DNA of 64,000 nucleotides from JBAVVD01 sp049697115 (GCA_049697115.1 JBAVVD010000021.1:1-64000); one strand, 5' to 3'; numbered from the stretch's first letter, positions 8,080 to 17,179 are shown. Notes: a model not told the origin generated them from the letters alone. A program made the numbers and translations.

Positions 8080-8711
8080 ATGAAAATCCTCATCACAGGA
8101 GGCGCCGGCTATATCGGCTCAGTCCTGATTCCGATGCTTCTGGATCAAAAATTCAAAGTCACCGTCTACAATTCACTCCTCTCAACCCCCTCTCCCTGTA
8201 CGCTAAAACAAAAACCGAAGCGGAAAAGATCGTCCTCGATAATTCTCATAACTCACTGTGTCTCCGTTTCGCAACAGCCTTCGGCGTTTCCCCGCGTATG
8301 CTCCTCGACCTCCTCATCAATGATTTCGTCTATCAAGCCTATGTCAATAAATTTCTCATTCTTTTCGAAAGAACTTACAAAAGGATTTTCGTCCATGTCC
8401 ATGATATTTGCCTGAGCATCCTTTTTGCCATAGAAAATTTCAATAAAATGAAGCATCAGGTATTCAATGTCGGCAACAATGAGAACAAGTTCAGCAAAGA
8501 AGATATCGCCCTCAAAATCAAGAAAAGAATCGACTACTACCTCCATTTTGCCGACATCGGCGAGGACGAGGATAAAAGAAACTATTGCGTCTCCTACGAA
8601 AAAATCAACGCACTTGGCTTCAAGGCTACTAAAACAGTCGATGAAGGCATCGATGAGATTATACAAGCTTGCCGGATATTTGAATTCAAGCATCCTTATA
8701 AAAATCCCTGA
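8080..8711 (+). pseudogene. NAD-dependent sugar epimerase with internal deletion
   Basis: The first ~35 codons are an intact SDR start (MKILITGGAGYIGS, then FKVTVYNSLL). They jump at about 8181 straight to LYAKTKTEAEKI, which is the YXXXK catalytic region in another frame, and continue to 8711 with LCLRFATAFG, QVFNVGN and a normal SDR C-terminus (GFKATKTVDEGI). Roughly 100 residues between NAD motif and active site are gone, so the frame shift reflects a deletion. The full gene would have been an extended SDR of about 310 residues acting on a nucleotide sugar. The product is not active as read. Confidence 0.7.
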
Positions 8712-8773
8712 AGAATTATAAGGAGTTTTTTAAATAATTCTGTCTTTAATCAAACTGAATTCAAAAATCAAAA

Positions 8774-8935
8774 ATGATTGACCTAAAAACCAAGCGAATA
8801 GCCGTTACCGGAGGGAAAGGTTTCCTCGGCACCCACTTAATCAGAAAACTCAAAGAGGATCGAGGCTGCCAAAATGTCTTCATCGCGGACCTTCCGGAAT
8901 ACGACCTTTGCAAACTTGAAGACATAAAAAAATAG
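8774..8935 (+). pseudogene. fcl: GDP-L-fucose-synthase-like stub, copy B
   Basis: A short open frame of 53 codons matching the start of copy A almost residue for residue: IDLKTKRIAVTGGKGFLG, then ADLPEYDLCKLEDIKK and a TAG. It ends at the same GACATAAAAAAA tract where copies A and C lose homology. No gmd precedes it. The stub holds only the first strand-helix pairs of the Rossmann fold and cannot bind NAD and substrate as an enzyme. Confidence 0.7.
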
Positions 8936-9006
8936 AAATGTTGAAATGAAAGTCAAAGGCTGATAATCTGACCGAGAAACACGAATAAGACGGAAAGGTG
9001 AAAAAC

Positions 9007-9386
9007 ATGAAAGTTCTGGTTACCGGCGGGTGTGGTTTTTTAGGCTCGCATGTCTGCGAATTTTATGCTCAAAAAGGCGCGGAGGTTATTGCATACGATA
9101 ATTTAACCAAGCATGAATTGCAGAGGACCGGTTTTGCCGTGGAGGCGGCGCGGGATTACAATATAAAATTCCTTCAAAAGGGTTAGGCGTTAAGGTCGTC
9201 AAGGCCGATGTGCGTAATCTGGATGAGTTGCTGGATCATAGCGCGGGATGCGACTATTTGATTCACACCGCCGCCCAGCCGGCCATGACGATCAGCACCA
9301 ACAAGGGTCGGATCTTGAAGAAGATGAAGATGAAAAACAACGCGGAGCTGACCTACTACGCCGTGAAGAACGACATGGTGGAGTAA
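9007..9386 (+). pseudogene. Epimerase N-terminus joined to a LuxR-type regulator tail
   Basis: GGAAAGGTG precedes the ATG at 9007. The frame starts MKVLVTGGCGFLGSHVCEF, an SDR epimerase (CDP-paratose/tyvelose-epimerase style, with AYDNLTKHEL). It stops at 9184-9186 but continues in another frame with VKVVKADVRNLDELL and YLIHTAAQPAMTIS. From about 9297 homology switches to GRILKKMKMKNNAEL-YYAVKNDMV, the end of a LuxR/NarL-type helix-turn-helix of a response regulator. Two truncated genes are thus fused, with one more frameshift. Neither part is functional. The 148 bases from 9387 to gmd copy B hold nothing I recognise. Confidence 0.6.
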
Positions 9387-9534
9387 AGGGGCCGGTACGG
9401 AACGCGTTGAAATTTTGAGATAAGGATTTGGGGGGAATCCAAGGGGATTTTCTCATCCGATGACACATGAGAAGAGAGGATTTGGAGCCCACCGGCGGTA
9501 GCCTGTCTCGCAACCATTCAATACAAGGCATTTC

Positions 9535-10576
9535 ATGAAAAAAGCCCTCATCACCGGAATCACCGGCCAGGACGGCCTCCTACCTTGCCGAATTCCTCCT
9601 GCACAAGGAATATGAAGTCCACGGCATCGTCCGCCGCGCGAGCACTTTCAACAGGGAGCGTATCGACCACCTCTACCGCGACCCCCGTCTTCCGAACACG
9701 CGGCTTTTCCTTCATTACGGCGATCTCTGCGATTCAGGCCAGTTGACGGATATCATCTACAACATCAAACCGGACGAGATCTATCACCTGGCCGCCCAAA
9801 GCCACGTCCGAGTCAGTTTCGATCTACCTGAATACACGGGCGATGTCACGGCCCTGGGGACAACCCGCATTCTCGAGGTCGTAAGGCGCAGCGGCATCCA
9901 AACTAAGTTTTACCAGGCTTCGAGTAGTGAAATGTTTGGCACCGCTCCGCCGCCTCAGGACGAAAACACTCCATTTCATCCCCGAAGCCCCTACGCCGCC
10001 GCCAAAGTTTATGCTTACTGGATGGCCCGTAACTATCGCGAAGGCTATAATCTTTTTGCCTGCAACGGTATCCTGTTCAATCACGAATCCCCCCGCAGGG
10101 GAGAATCCTTTGTCACCCGGAAAATCACCCTCGGGATTGCCGGGATAAAGGCGGGAATGAAAAAGAGGATTTATCTCGGCAACCTCGATGCCAAAAGAGA
10201 CTGGGGCTACGCTCCCGAATATGTCGAAGCTATGTGGTTGATGCTCCAGCAGGACAAACCAGATGATTATGTCATCGGCACTGGGGAAACCCACTCCGTA
10301 AAGGAATTCCTTGAAGGCGCCTTCCGCTATCTCGGGCTCGACTGGAAGGAACATGTAGAGATCGACCCGAAGTATTTCCGCCCTACGGAAGTCGAAGTCT
10401 TGATGGCCGATTCGTCCAAGGCGCGAAAGATTCTGAACTGGACTCCAAGAATTACTTTCGAAGACCTGATAAAAATCATGGTGGATGCCGATCTTGAAGC
10501 CGCCGGCTTATCCACTCCGGGCGAAGGCCGGAAAATAATCAGTGAAAAAGGGCTGGCCTGGAATAATCACTATTAG
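9535..10576 (+). pseudogene. gmd: GDP-mannose 4,6-dehydratase, copy B, frameshifted
   Basis: A second gmd, highly similar to copy A along its whole length with the same motifs (SSSEMFG, YAAAK, NHESPRRGESFVTRKI, GETHSVKEFL). Here the break is at the start: the NAD motif region reads GACGGCCTCC at 9571, one C more than in copy A, which throws the first ~14 codons out of frame. The remaining frame from about 9580 to 10576 is open, with the first in-frame ATG only at 9743. That start would omit the NAD-binding glycines. So both gmd copies are broken, at different ends. If the extra C is an error, this is a complete ~346-residue enzyme. Confidence 0.85.
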
Positions 10577-10615
10577 AAGACGCGGCATTCGCATCAGAAT
10601 TACGAAAGGGAAAAA

Positions 10616-10797
10616 ATGATCGATCTGAAAGAAAGCGCATAACCGTCACCGGAGGAAAAGGTTTCCTCGGCACTCACCTGATCAGGAAGCTCAAAGAGGA
10701 TCGAGGCTGTCAAAACGTTTTCATTGCCGACCTTCCGGGTTTCGATCTGCGTAATCTCGAGGACATAAAAAAATGTTCGACGAACAAAAGCCGGCTA
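10616..10797 (+). pseudogene. fcl: GDP-L-fucose-synthase-like stub, copy C
   Basis: Follows gmd copy B just as copy A follows gmd copy A. One base is missing around codon 5, then the frame gives ITVTGGKGFLGTHLIRKL and ADLPGFDLRNLEDIKK. It slips again in the A-run at about 10767-10773; with one more A it would read on as MFDEQKP. After about 10797 the sequence becomes an ISL3 transposase, which marks the physical breakpoint of this copy. Confidence 0.7.
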
Positions 10798-11224
10798 TCT
10801 GGGAAAACTCTCTCCGCGATGCCGGAAGAAGATCGAATCGATCGCCGTAGACATGTGGGCCCCGTATCTGGCCTCGATCCGCAAGCGGATTCCCGACGCC
10901 TAGGAAAAAGTTGTGTTCGATCGCTATCATCTGATGACTCATATGGGGAAAGCGGTCGATGAAGTGCGGAAGGTCGAACATCGGGAGTTGATGAAGATCG
11001 ACGACGAAAGGCTCAAGGCCTGGACCTTCAAGCGGCATCTGGCCCAAATTCTGAACTTTGTTCAGCATCGGATTACCAATGCTGTCTCGGAAGGATTGAA
11101 CTCGAAGATCCAGACGATCAAGAAGAAAGTATATGGATTCCGCAATCGGGAGAACTTCAAGACGTCGATCTTTTTTCACTGCGTCGGCCTAAATCTTTAC
11201 CCTGTTACCCACAAGAATGTCTGA
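10798..11224 (+). pseudogene. ISL3-family transposase, C-terminal remnant
   Basis: The frame gives LSPRCRKKIESIAVDMWAPY (catalytic Asp region), then a TAG at 10901-10903, then KVVFDRYHLMTHMGKAVDEV and the typical ISL3 end ITNAVSEGLNSKIQTIKKK with YGFRNRENFK. The N-terminal half is missing. The nonsense codon and truncation make it inactive. The missing half resembles what is left at 5819-6049, so the two pieces may derive from related insertions. It abuts fcl copy C on the left and pseB on the right. Confidence 0.7.
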
Positions 11225-11254
11225 AGAACCTAATTTATTAAAGTAAATTGTTGC

Positions 11255-12235
11255 ATGTTAAACGGAAAAACAGTCTTAACAACCGGAGGGACGGGATCCT
11301 TCGGGAAGAAATTTACGAAGATCGTCCTACAGAAGTACAGCCCAAAAAAACTCATTCTTTTCAGCCGGGATGAACTCAAACAATATGAGATGGCGCAGGA
11401 ATTCCCCGACTCCAAGTACAGCTGCATCCGCTATTTCATCGGCGATGTCAGGGACAAGGAGCGGCTAAACCGCGCCTTTCACGGAATTGACATCGTCATC
11501 CACGCAGCTGCCCTTAAACAAGTGCCTGCGGCCGAGTACAATCCCTTTGAAGCCATCAAGACAAACGTCCTTGGCGCCCAAAATGTCATCAGCGTCGCGA
11601 TTGACCAAGGCGTGAAAAAAGTGATCGCTTTAAGCACAGACAAGGCGGCTAATCCCATAAATCTTTATGGCGCGACAAAACTCTGTTCGGATAAATTATT
11701 CATCGCAGGCAACTCATATGTCGGGTTCGATCAGACCATCATGAGTGTTGTCCGCTACGGAAACGTTGTCGGCAGCCGGGGAAGCGTCGTTCCGTTCTTT
11801 CTCAATCAGAAAAGTACGGGGAAGTTGTCCATTACAGATCCCAGCATGACGCGGTTCTGGATCACGCTCGAACAAGGGATCGATTTCGTTATCAGTTGCT
11901 TGGAGCGCATGGTCGGCGGGGAACTCTTTGTTCCGAAGCTGCCGAGTATGAACATCATGGACTTGGCGCAGGCAATCGGTCCAGATTGCCGACACGAGGT
12001 CATTGGGATCCGGCCTGGAGAGAAGCTCCATGAAGTGATGATCTCCCGGGACGACGCCCGGAGGACCCTGGATTTCGGAGATTATTATGTGACCCGGCCT
12101 GACTTCCGATTCTTTACTCACCGATTCAAAAATGATCATGGGAAATCCATCCCTGAAGACTTCGAATACAATTCTGAAAAGAACAGTCGATGGCTGACAA
12201 TCGAAGAACTGAGAGAGATGATCAAGGCCCTATGA
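11255..12235 (+). CDS. pseB: UDP-GlcNAc 4,6-dehydratase/5-epimerase (PseB)
   Basis: First enzyme of CMP-pseudaminic acid synthesis: UDP-GlcNAc is dehydrated and inverted at C5 to the 4-keto-6-deoxy-L-arabino sugar. The 326-residue SDR has the NAD motif TTGGTGSFG (about 9-17), the family motif HAAALKQVPAAEYNPFEA, STDKAANP and the Y-G-A-T-K active site, plus SRGSVVPFF and IRPGEKLHE, which are typical of PseB rather than membrane-bound dehydratases. Its TGA overlaps the pseC ATG (ATGA), so the two are translationally coupled. A clear ribosome site is not seen before the ATG at 11255. The paralogue at 46316 is of the FnlA type. Confidence 0.9.
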   Translation: MLNGKTVLTTGGTGSFGKKFTKIVLQKYSPKKLILFSRDELKQYEMAQEFPDSKYSCIRYFIGDVRDKERLNRAFHGIDIVIHAAALKQVPAAEYNPFEAIKTNVLGAQNVISVAIDQGVKKVIALSTDKAANPINLYGATKLCSDKLFIAGNSYVGFDQTIMSVVRYGNVVGSRGSVVPFFLNQKSTGKLSITDPSMTRFWITLEQGIDFVISCLERMVGGELFVPKLPSMNIMDLAQAIGPDCRHEVIGIRPGEKLHEVMISRDDARRTLDFGDYYVTRPDFRFFTHRFKNDHGKSIPEDFEYNSEKNSRWLTIEELREMIKAL

Positions 12236-13392
12236 AACATTTTATTCCTTATGGAAAGCAATGGATCGACAAGGACGATGTGCAAGCTGTTCTCAAGGTC
12301 CTGAAAAGCGATTTGATAACCCAAGGACCAGCCATCGCCAAATTCGAGGAGATCATCCGTAAGCGAACCGGCGCCAAATACTGCGTGTCTGTGGCCAACG
12401 GGACGGCCGCACTTCATTTAGCTGTTCAAGCGCTCGGGATACCGAGAGGAAAGAAGGGACTCACCTCGCCGATCACTTTTGCCGCGTCCGCCAATTGCTT
12501 CCTTTATAATGGATTAGAAGCGGACTTTGCTGATATCGATAGTAAAACCTACAACATCGATCCATCGGAAATTGAAAGAAAGATCGATCTTTCGACCTCC
12601 CTCCTCATTCCCGTCCACTTTGCGGGACAGCCTGCTGACATGAAAGCAATCTCCAAGATCGCCCGAAAAAGGGGCTGTCGAGTGATCGAGGATGCGGCCC
12701 ATGCCATCGGAAGCCGCTACGAGAACGGACACCCGGTCGGAAACTGTGAATATTCTGACATGACGATCTTTTCTTTTCATCCGGTCAAAACCGTAACGAC
12801 CGGAGAGGGCGGTGCAATCACAACCAACGACGAAAAACTCTATCGCCAATTGATCAGGCTAAGGACACATGGGATCACAAAAGACCCCGACGTTCTGACC
12901 CAAAATCCAGGCCCCTGGTATTACGAAATGCACGACCTCGGCTTCAACTACCGACTCACGGATATACAAGCGGCACTTGGTATCAGCCAAATAAAGAAAT
13001 TGGACAAGTACATCGGCCGCCGCCGTGAAATCGTCGCCCGTTATAACGGGGCGTTCAAAAACGACGTTTGGGCCATTATCCCTTATGAACACCCTGGCGT
13101 TCTCTCGGCCTTTCACCTTTATGTCATCCAAATCGACTTTAATCGAATCGGCAAGACCCGCAAGGAAGTCATGGAAGAGCTTAGGAAGAAGAGCATAGGA
13201 ACTCAGGTCCATTACATCCCAGTACATTCCCAACCCTATTATAAAAAGCATTTCAAGTTCAGGTCGGGAGATTTCCCGGTCGCGGAAGCCTTTTATGAAA
13301 GGGCTCTTAGCCTTCCACTCTATCCGCGGATGACAGACTCGGACGTGGACTATGTCATCCGCACCCTCAAAAGAATTGCCAGAGCCGCATAA
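12232..13392 (+). CDS. pseC: UDP-4-keto-6-deoxy-AltNAc aminotransferase (PseC)
   Basis: PLP enzyme that aminates C4 of the PseB product, giving UDP-4-amino-4,6-dideoxy-AltNAc. The 386-residue DegT/DnrJ/EryC1 protein has NGTAALHLAVQAL for PLP phosphate binding, VIEDAAHAIG (Asp that holds the pyridine N), the Schiff-base Lys186 in FSFHPVKTVTTGEGG, and the family end VHYIPVHSQPYYKK. The frame is open farther upstream, but MKHFIPYGKQWID is the usual PseC start and its ATG overlaps the pseB stop. It is followed directly by the tail of a second, divergent PseC. Confidence 0.9.
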   Translation: MKHFIPYGKQWIDKDDVQAVLKVLKSDLITQGPAIAKFEEIIRKRTGAKYCVSVANGTAALHLAVQALGIPRGKKGLTSPITFAASANCFLYNGLEADFADIDSKTYNIDPSEIERKIDLSTSLLIPVHFAGQPADMKAISKIARKRGCRVIEDAAHAIGSRYENGHPVGNCEYSDMTIFSFHPVKTVTTGEGGAITTNDEKLYRQLIRLRTHGITKDPDVLTQNPGPWYYEMHDLGFNYRLTDIQAALGISQIKKLDKYIGRRREIVARYNGAFKNDVWAIIPYEHPGVLSAFHLYVIQIDFNRIGKTRKEVMEELRKKSIGTQVHYIPVHSQPYYKKHFKFRSGDFPVAEAFYERALSLPLYPRMTDSDVDYVIRTLKRIARAA

Positions 13393-13394
13393 GT

Positions 13395-13688
13395 TTGAAT
13401 AATTCACGCTATGAGGTTATATTTAGCGAAGCCAGGTCACAAGTAGAAAAAAGAAGTGATATTATTAATCACTTTAGGGAGGCAAGGATTGGAGTAAATG
13501 TCCATATTATTACTATATACAAGCAACCATCCTCTAAGAACCTTGGTTATCCTGATGATCTTTGCCCAAATACTGAAAGATATTACCAGTTGTCAATTAC
13601 CCTTCCATTATATCCTAAAATATACGATCTAGAAGTTGAAAATGTTTTCGAGAAATTTACAATTATAATTAAGGACGCAGAAGCATGA
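13395..13688 (+). pseudogene. Tail of a second PseC-type aminotransferase
   Basis: About 85 codons match the last part of a PseC-like aminotransferase: DIINHFREARIGVNVHI, then YQLSITLPLYPKIYDLEVENV. Only this C-terminal piece is present, right behind the intact pseC, and it is clearly more AT-rich. The TTG at 13395 is not a credible start. It looks like what is left of an older pseC after recombination replaced the upstream part with the present one. Its end overlaps the ATG of the next remnant (ATGA), as in a once intact operon. Confidence 0.65.
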
Positions 13689-14040
13689 AAACCCTAATTA
13701 TCATTCAAGCGAGGTTGGCCTCAACCCGTTTACCCGAAAAAGCCTTGAAGGAAGCGCAGAAAAAGCCATTATAAGCTTATCAATTGGAACGATTACTTCG
13801 CGTCAAAAATGTTGACGAAATCGACGTTGCAACAACGCATAATGCCGCCGATGATCAAATCGAGCAAATTGTGCAAATCACTTTCATTCAAATGTCTTCG
13901 AGCCTCGTAAGAAAATGTCCTTTCAAGATATTATGAAGCTGCAAAGCTATTTGAGGCAGAAGTTGTTGTAATAATAGCTTCCGATTGTCCGATTATAGAT
14001 CCAAATATAGTATATGTTTTTCTTGGAAATCGAAGGCAAG
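13685..14040 (+). pseudogene. Broken SpsF/PseF-type cytidylyltransferase
   Basis: The ATG at 13685 begins KTLIIIQARLASTRLPEK, the nucleotidyltransferase signature of the SpsF/PseF family. An in-frame TAA follows near 13774. Further pieces in several frames read AYQLERLLRVKNVDEIDVAT and VVVIIASDCPIIDPN. At least two frameshifts and a deletion separate them, and the last ~100 residues are gone. Together with the PseC tail just upstream, it shows that an earlier AT-rich pse operon existed here. A working homologue is at 18572. Confidence 0.65.
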
Positions 14041-14073
14041 CAAACAATATGATTAGATCTGTTCCTTTAAGCC

Positions 14074-15279
14074 ATGAATAAACGTATCGCTTTGGTTACC
14101 CACGACTTGACTGGCGGCTTGGGAACCATGACATTCTTTCTCTACAGGGCAATACGGGAAATGTCCTCCTATGATGTCGATTTAATCATGTTGCCAACAT
14201 CATCACGCGATAAGGCCAGTGTGCGAATCATCGCCCCATCGACCTGGTTTTACCCTCCAAAAATTGTTGCCGGCGAGTGGAAAGGAATTCCGTATAGTTG
14301 CGTAGGTTCGGTCCTGGCCGAAATCGAGTTTCAACGATACCGTCCCCGCAACGTGCTCACACAACTACTTTGTCGGTATGACCTGATCCAAATCGTCGCA
14401 GGCTCTCCAGCTTTTGGCGCTGTCACTCGCTCTGTGCCAGTTCCAAAGTGCTTATTTGCAGCAACTATCTTGCGCGAAGAACAACGAACCTTACTGCGAG
14501 AAACCAGGGGATGCCTCAAAACCTGGAGGACAGTAATGACCTGGTTGGGCACACGATGGGAGAATCAAGCATTACAGCGAATGGACTGTGTTTTCGCCGA
14601 AAGTGAATACACGCGGCGTTTGTTAGTCAAGTCCGTAAGTCCTGACAAATTGCTTCTTGGCATGCCGGGCGTTGACACAAAATTTTTTTCGCCAAATGTC
14701 GCAAGCAAGGATGGAAACGACTATATTTTGTCTGTTGGACGATTCAGTGATAGACGCAAGAATGTCCGGCTTCTATTTGAGGCCTACCACAAACTCTGTA
14801 CGATGTTGCCCGCGGTTCCAAAACTTGTGCTGGCGGGTAGCACTCCCCCACTAGTGATAGACTGGAACTACGTGGTATCGCTTGGCATCAAGTCCAGGGT
14901 CGAATGCCTGGTTGATGTATCTCAAGAAGACCTGCGCCGCCTATATAGCAACGCATCTCTCTTTGTTCTCTCTTCTGATGAGGAAGGGCTCGGTTTCGTG
15001 CTCCTTGAAGCTATGGCTTCTGGTTTGCCAGTCATTAGTACGGACTGTGGAGGGCCATCAACTGCCGTAATTTCAGGCGAAACTGGGATACTTACGCCGA
15101 TTGGAAACGCAAGAGCCATGGCTGAGGCAATGTATAAACTGACGATCAATCCTGCTCTCCGTGGGAAAATGGGGGCTGCCGCCCGAAGCAGGGTTGAGAG
15201 ACTATTTTCGTTGGAAGTAGCTGGAAAGACTTATCTTAATGAATATGACCGTCTACTAGCAACTGGCCGACAAACATAA
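14074..15279 (+). CDS. Glycosyltransferase family 4 protein
   Basis: A 401-residue GT-B enzyme that would transfer a sugar from a nucleotide donor to the growing lipid-linked unit in the cytoplasm. The N-terminal domain starts RIALVTHDLTGGLGTMTFF, a Gly-rich acceptor-side loop. The donor domain carries ILSVGRFSDRRKN and the E-x7-E motif in SSDEEGLGFVLLEAMASG (about 303-320), followed by PVISTDCGGP, all usual for GT4. Donor and linkage cannot be read from sequence. It lies between the pse remnants and the amidotransferase, so it may add pseudaminic acid or the next residue. Confidence 0.8.
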   Translation: MNKRIALVTHDLTGGLGTMTFFLYRAIREMSSYDVDLIMLPTSSRDKASVRIIAPSTWFYPPKIVAGEWKGIPYSCVGSVLAEIEFQRYRPRNVLTQLLCRYDLIQIVAGSPAFGAVTRSVPVPKCLFAATILREEQRTLLRETRGCLKTWRTVMTWLGTRWENQALQRMDCVFAESEYTRRLLVKSVSPDKLLLGMPGVDTKFFSPNVASKDGNDYILSVGRFSDRRKNVRLLFEAYHKLCTMLPAVPKLVLAGSTPPLVIDWNYVVSLGIKSRVECLVDVSQEDLRRLYSNASLFVLSSDEEGLGFVLLEAMASGLPVISTDCGGPSTAVISGETGILTPIGNARAMAEAMYKLTINPALRGKMGAAARSRVERLFSLEVAGKTYLNEYDRLLATGRQT

Positions 15280-15380
15280 GTCCTTCTTGTGTGTGTAGAA
15301 AAAATACCTGACGTCAATCACCGCCTGCTTCAAGATTATCGGCGTTTATCGCAAGTAATATCGCGAGGAGGTTTTGTCCT

Positions 15381-16556
15381 GTGCAAAACAAACGATGGAT
15401 CAAGTATTGCCTGCATTGCCTGATGCCTGAAACCAAGCCCGATCTGCCTATGGACGCGGAGGGAGTGTGTGGCGCTTGCCGTAGTTATGAGCGACGCAAG
15501 AAAGTAGATTGGGTTAAACGCAAGCAGGAATTGCTGGCGATTATAGGGCGTTACCGCTCTCGCGACGGCAGTAACTACGACTGCATAGTACCGGTGAGTG
15601 GCGGAAAAGATAGCCATTACCAGACCATTCGGATGTTGGAACTGGGACTGAATCCGCTATGCGTGACGGCGACGACTGATAAACTGTCGGCGATTGGCCG
15701 ACGGAATATCGAAAATCTCAAGCGACTAGGCGTAGACTATGTCGAAGTGAGTACAAATCCTGTTATCAGACGACGCATCAATCGTTTGGCATTAACCCAG
15801 ATTGGCGATATTTCTTGGCCTGAGCATGTTGCTATTTTCACTATTCCGATTCGGATCGCTGTCCAATTTAATGTTCCTTTAATAGTCTGGGGAGAGAATT
15901 CTCAAAATGAATATGGAGGTCCGGCGACGGCGGTCGAGAACAATGTGCTGACTCGCCGTTGGTTAGAAGAATTCGGGGGATTATTGGGATTGCGTGTTTC
16001 CGACCTCATTGGGCAAGATGGGATTGAGTCAAAAGACCTGATTCAGTTCACCTACCCCTCCGATGAAGAACTGGCGCGCGTTGGTGTTACGAGCATTTTT
16101 CTCGGCTATTATTTGCCCTGGGACGGTTTAGGCAATGCGCTGTTCTCGCAGGCGCATGGTTTTGAGAATTATCATAAAGCTGTTGAAGGTTCGATTGTAA
16201 ACTATGAGAACCTAGACAATATCCAAACTGGTATTCATGACTATTTCAAATTCTTGAAATACGGCTTTGGGCGAGCGACCGACCTGGCATGTATGCATAT
16301 TCGCCGTGGCCGGTTGTCGCGCACAGATGGGCTCATACTGGTCAAAATGCACGATGGCAAATTCCCGTGGATTTACCTGGGGACGCCCGTAGAAGAAGTG
16401 CTGAAGGAAATGGACATGACGCTGGACGAATTCGTTCAGGTATGCGATCGATTCACGAACAAAAAACTGTTTGTCTGCGACTCACGCGGTAACTTGGTCA
16501 AGGACAAGGATGGCAACCTGACCAAGATAAACGACGATAATGTGGATGAACCGTGA
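15381..16556 (+). CDS. pseA: N-acetyl sugar amidotransferase (PseA/WbuX type)
   Basis: This family converts an N-acetyl group on a sugar to an acetamidino group, using ammonia delivered by HisH/HisF-like partners and ATP. The 391-residue protein has a zinc-type cluster C10-x2-C13 and C30-x2-C33 and the PP-loop SGGKDS (73-78) for adenylation. It ends with a charged tail. GAGGAGG upstream supports the GTG at 15381. The next genes are the HisH- and HisF-type partners, in the arrangement known from PseA/WbuXYZ sets. Given the pse genes around it, the likely target is pseudaminic acid at C7 (Pse5Ac7Am), by inference. It is a different subtype from the homologue at 43763. Confidence 0.85.
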   Translation: MQNKRWIKYCLHCLMPETKPDLPMDAEGVCGACRSYERRKKVDWVKRKQELLAIIGRYRSRDGSNYDCIVPVSGGKDSHYQTIRMLELGLNPLCVTATTDKLSAIGRRNIENLKRLGVDYVEVSTNPVIRRRINRLALTQIGDISWPEHVAIFTIPIRIAVQFNVPLIVWGENSQNEYGGPATAVENNVLTRRWLEEFGGLLGLRVSDLIGQDGIESKDLIQFTYPSDEELARVGVTSIFLGYYLPWDGLGNALFSQAHGFENYHKAVEGSIVNYENLDNIQTGIHDYFKFLKYGFGRATDLACMHIRRGRLSRTDGLILVKMHDGKFPWIYLGTPVEEVLKEMDMTLDEFVQVCDRFTNKKLFVCDSRGNLVKDKDGNLTKINDDNVDEP

Positions 16557-17170
16557 ACATCGTTGCCATTGTAGACTTTGGCATGTGTAATCTGGATTCG
16601 GTGGCGCGTGCTGTTGAAGAATGTGGAGGTGAAGCACTCGTTACCGAACGAGCGCGAGATTTGGAAACCGCTAACCGGATTATTTTGCCAGGCGTAGGCG
16701 CCTTTGCTGACGCGATGAGAAATATCAAGCAACGCGCGTTGGATCATATTCTGAATGAACAGGCGGTGGAAAAGCAGATTCCGTTTCTGGGTATCTGTCT
16801 AGGGATGCAGTTACTGGCGACCATCGGTTTTGAGGTCGAAGAGACGAACGGGCTGGGGTTTATCCCCGGAGAGGTACATCGGTTGAATCCGTCCGACGAG
16901 GACACGCGAATTCCACACGTTGGTTGGAACGAAGTATATCCTTCGCAAGCTTCGCCGTTGTTTCGAGGGATAGCGCCCGGAAGAGACTTTTATTTTGTGC
17001 ATAGTTATCATTTTTGCCCTCGGGATGAATTTAATGTGTTAGCCCGCACGCCATACGCTGGCGGTTTTATATCAGCAGTGCGGGCTGGATCGATCTGGGG
17101 CGTACAGTTTCATCCTGAAAAAAGCCAACGCGCAGGGTTTCAGTTGCTCAAGAATTTTCTATCATTCTAG
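16553..17170 (+). CDS. wbuY: HisH-type glutamine amidotransferase partner (WbuY-like)
   Basis: A 205-residue class-I glutaminase that releases ammonia for the amidination reaction. The nucleophile elbow is GICLGMQLL (Cys at about 83), and the His/Glu pair is in VQFHPEKS near the C-terminus. It begins VAIVDFGMCNLDSVARA, as in HisH. No other histidine genes are nearby and it sits directly behind the amidotransferase with a GTGA overlap, so it serves sugar modification rather than histidine synthesis. Confidence 0.85.
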   Translation: MNIVAIVDFGMCNLDSVARAVEECGGEALVTERARDLETANRIILPGVGAFADAMRNIKQRALDHILNEQAVEKQIPFLGICLGMQLLATIGFEVEETNGLGFIPGEVHRLNPSDEDTRIPHVGWNEVYPSQASPLFRGIAPGRDFYFVHSYHFCPRDEFNVLARTPYAGGFISAVRAGSIWGVQFHPEKSQRAGFQLLKNFLSF

Positions 17171-17179
17171 AGGCCGTGC

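Noticed and set aside
9824..10354. Long open frame antisense to gmd copy B (and similar antisense frames elsewhere)
   Set aside because: They mirror the codon pattern of the real gene on the other strand and have no ribosome sites or recognisable motifs.
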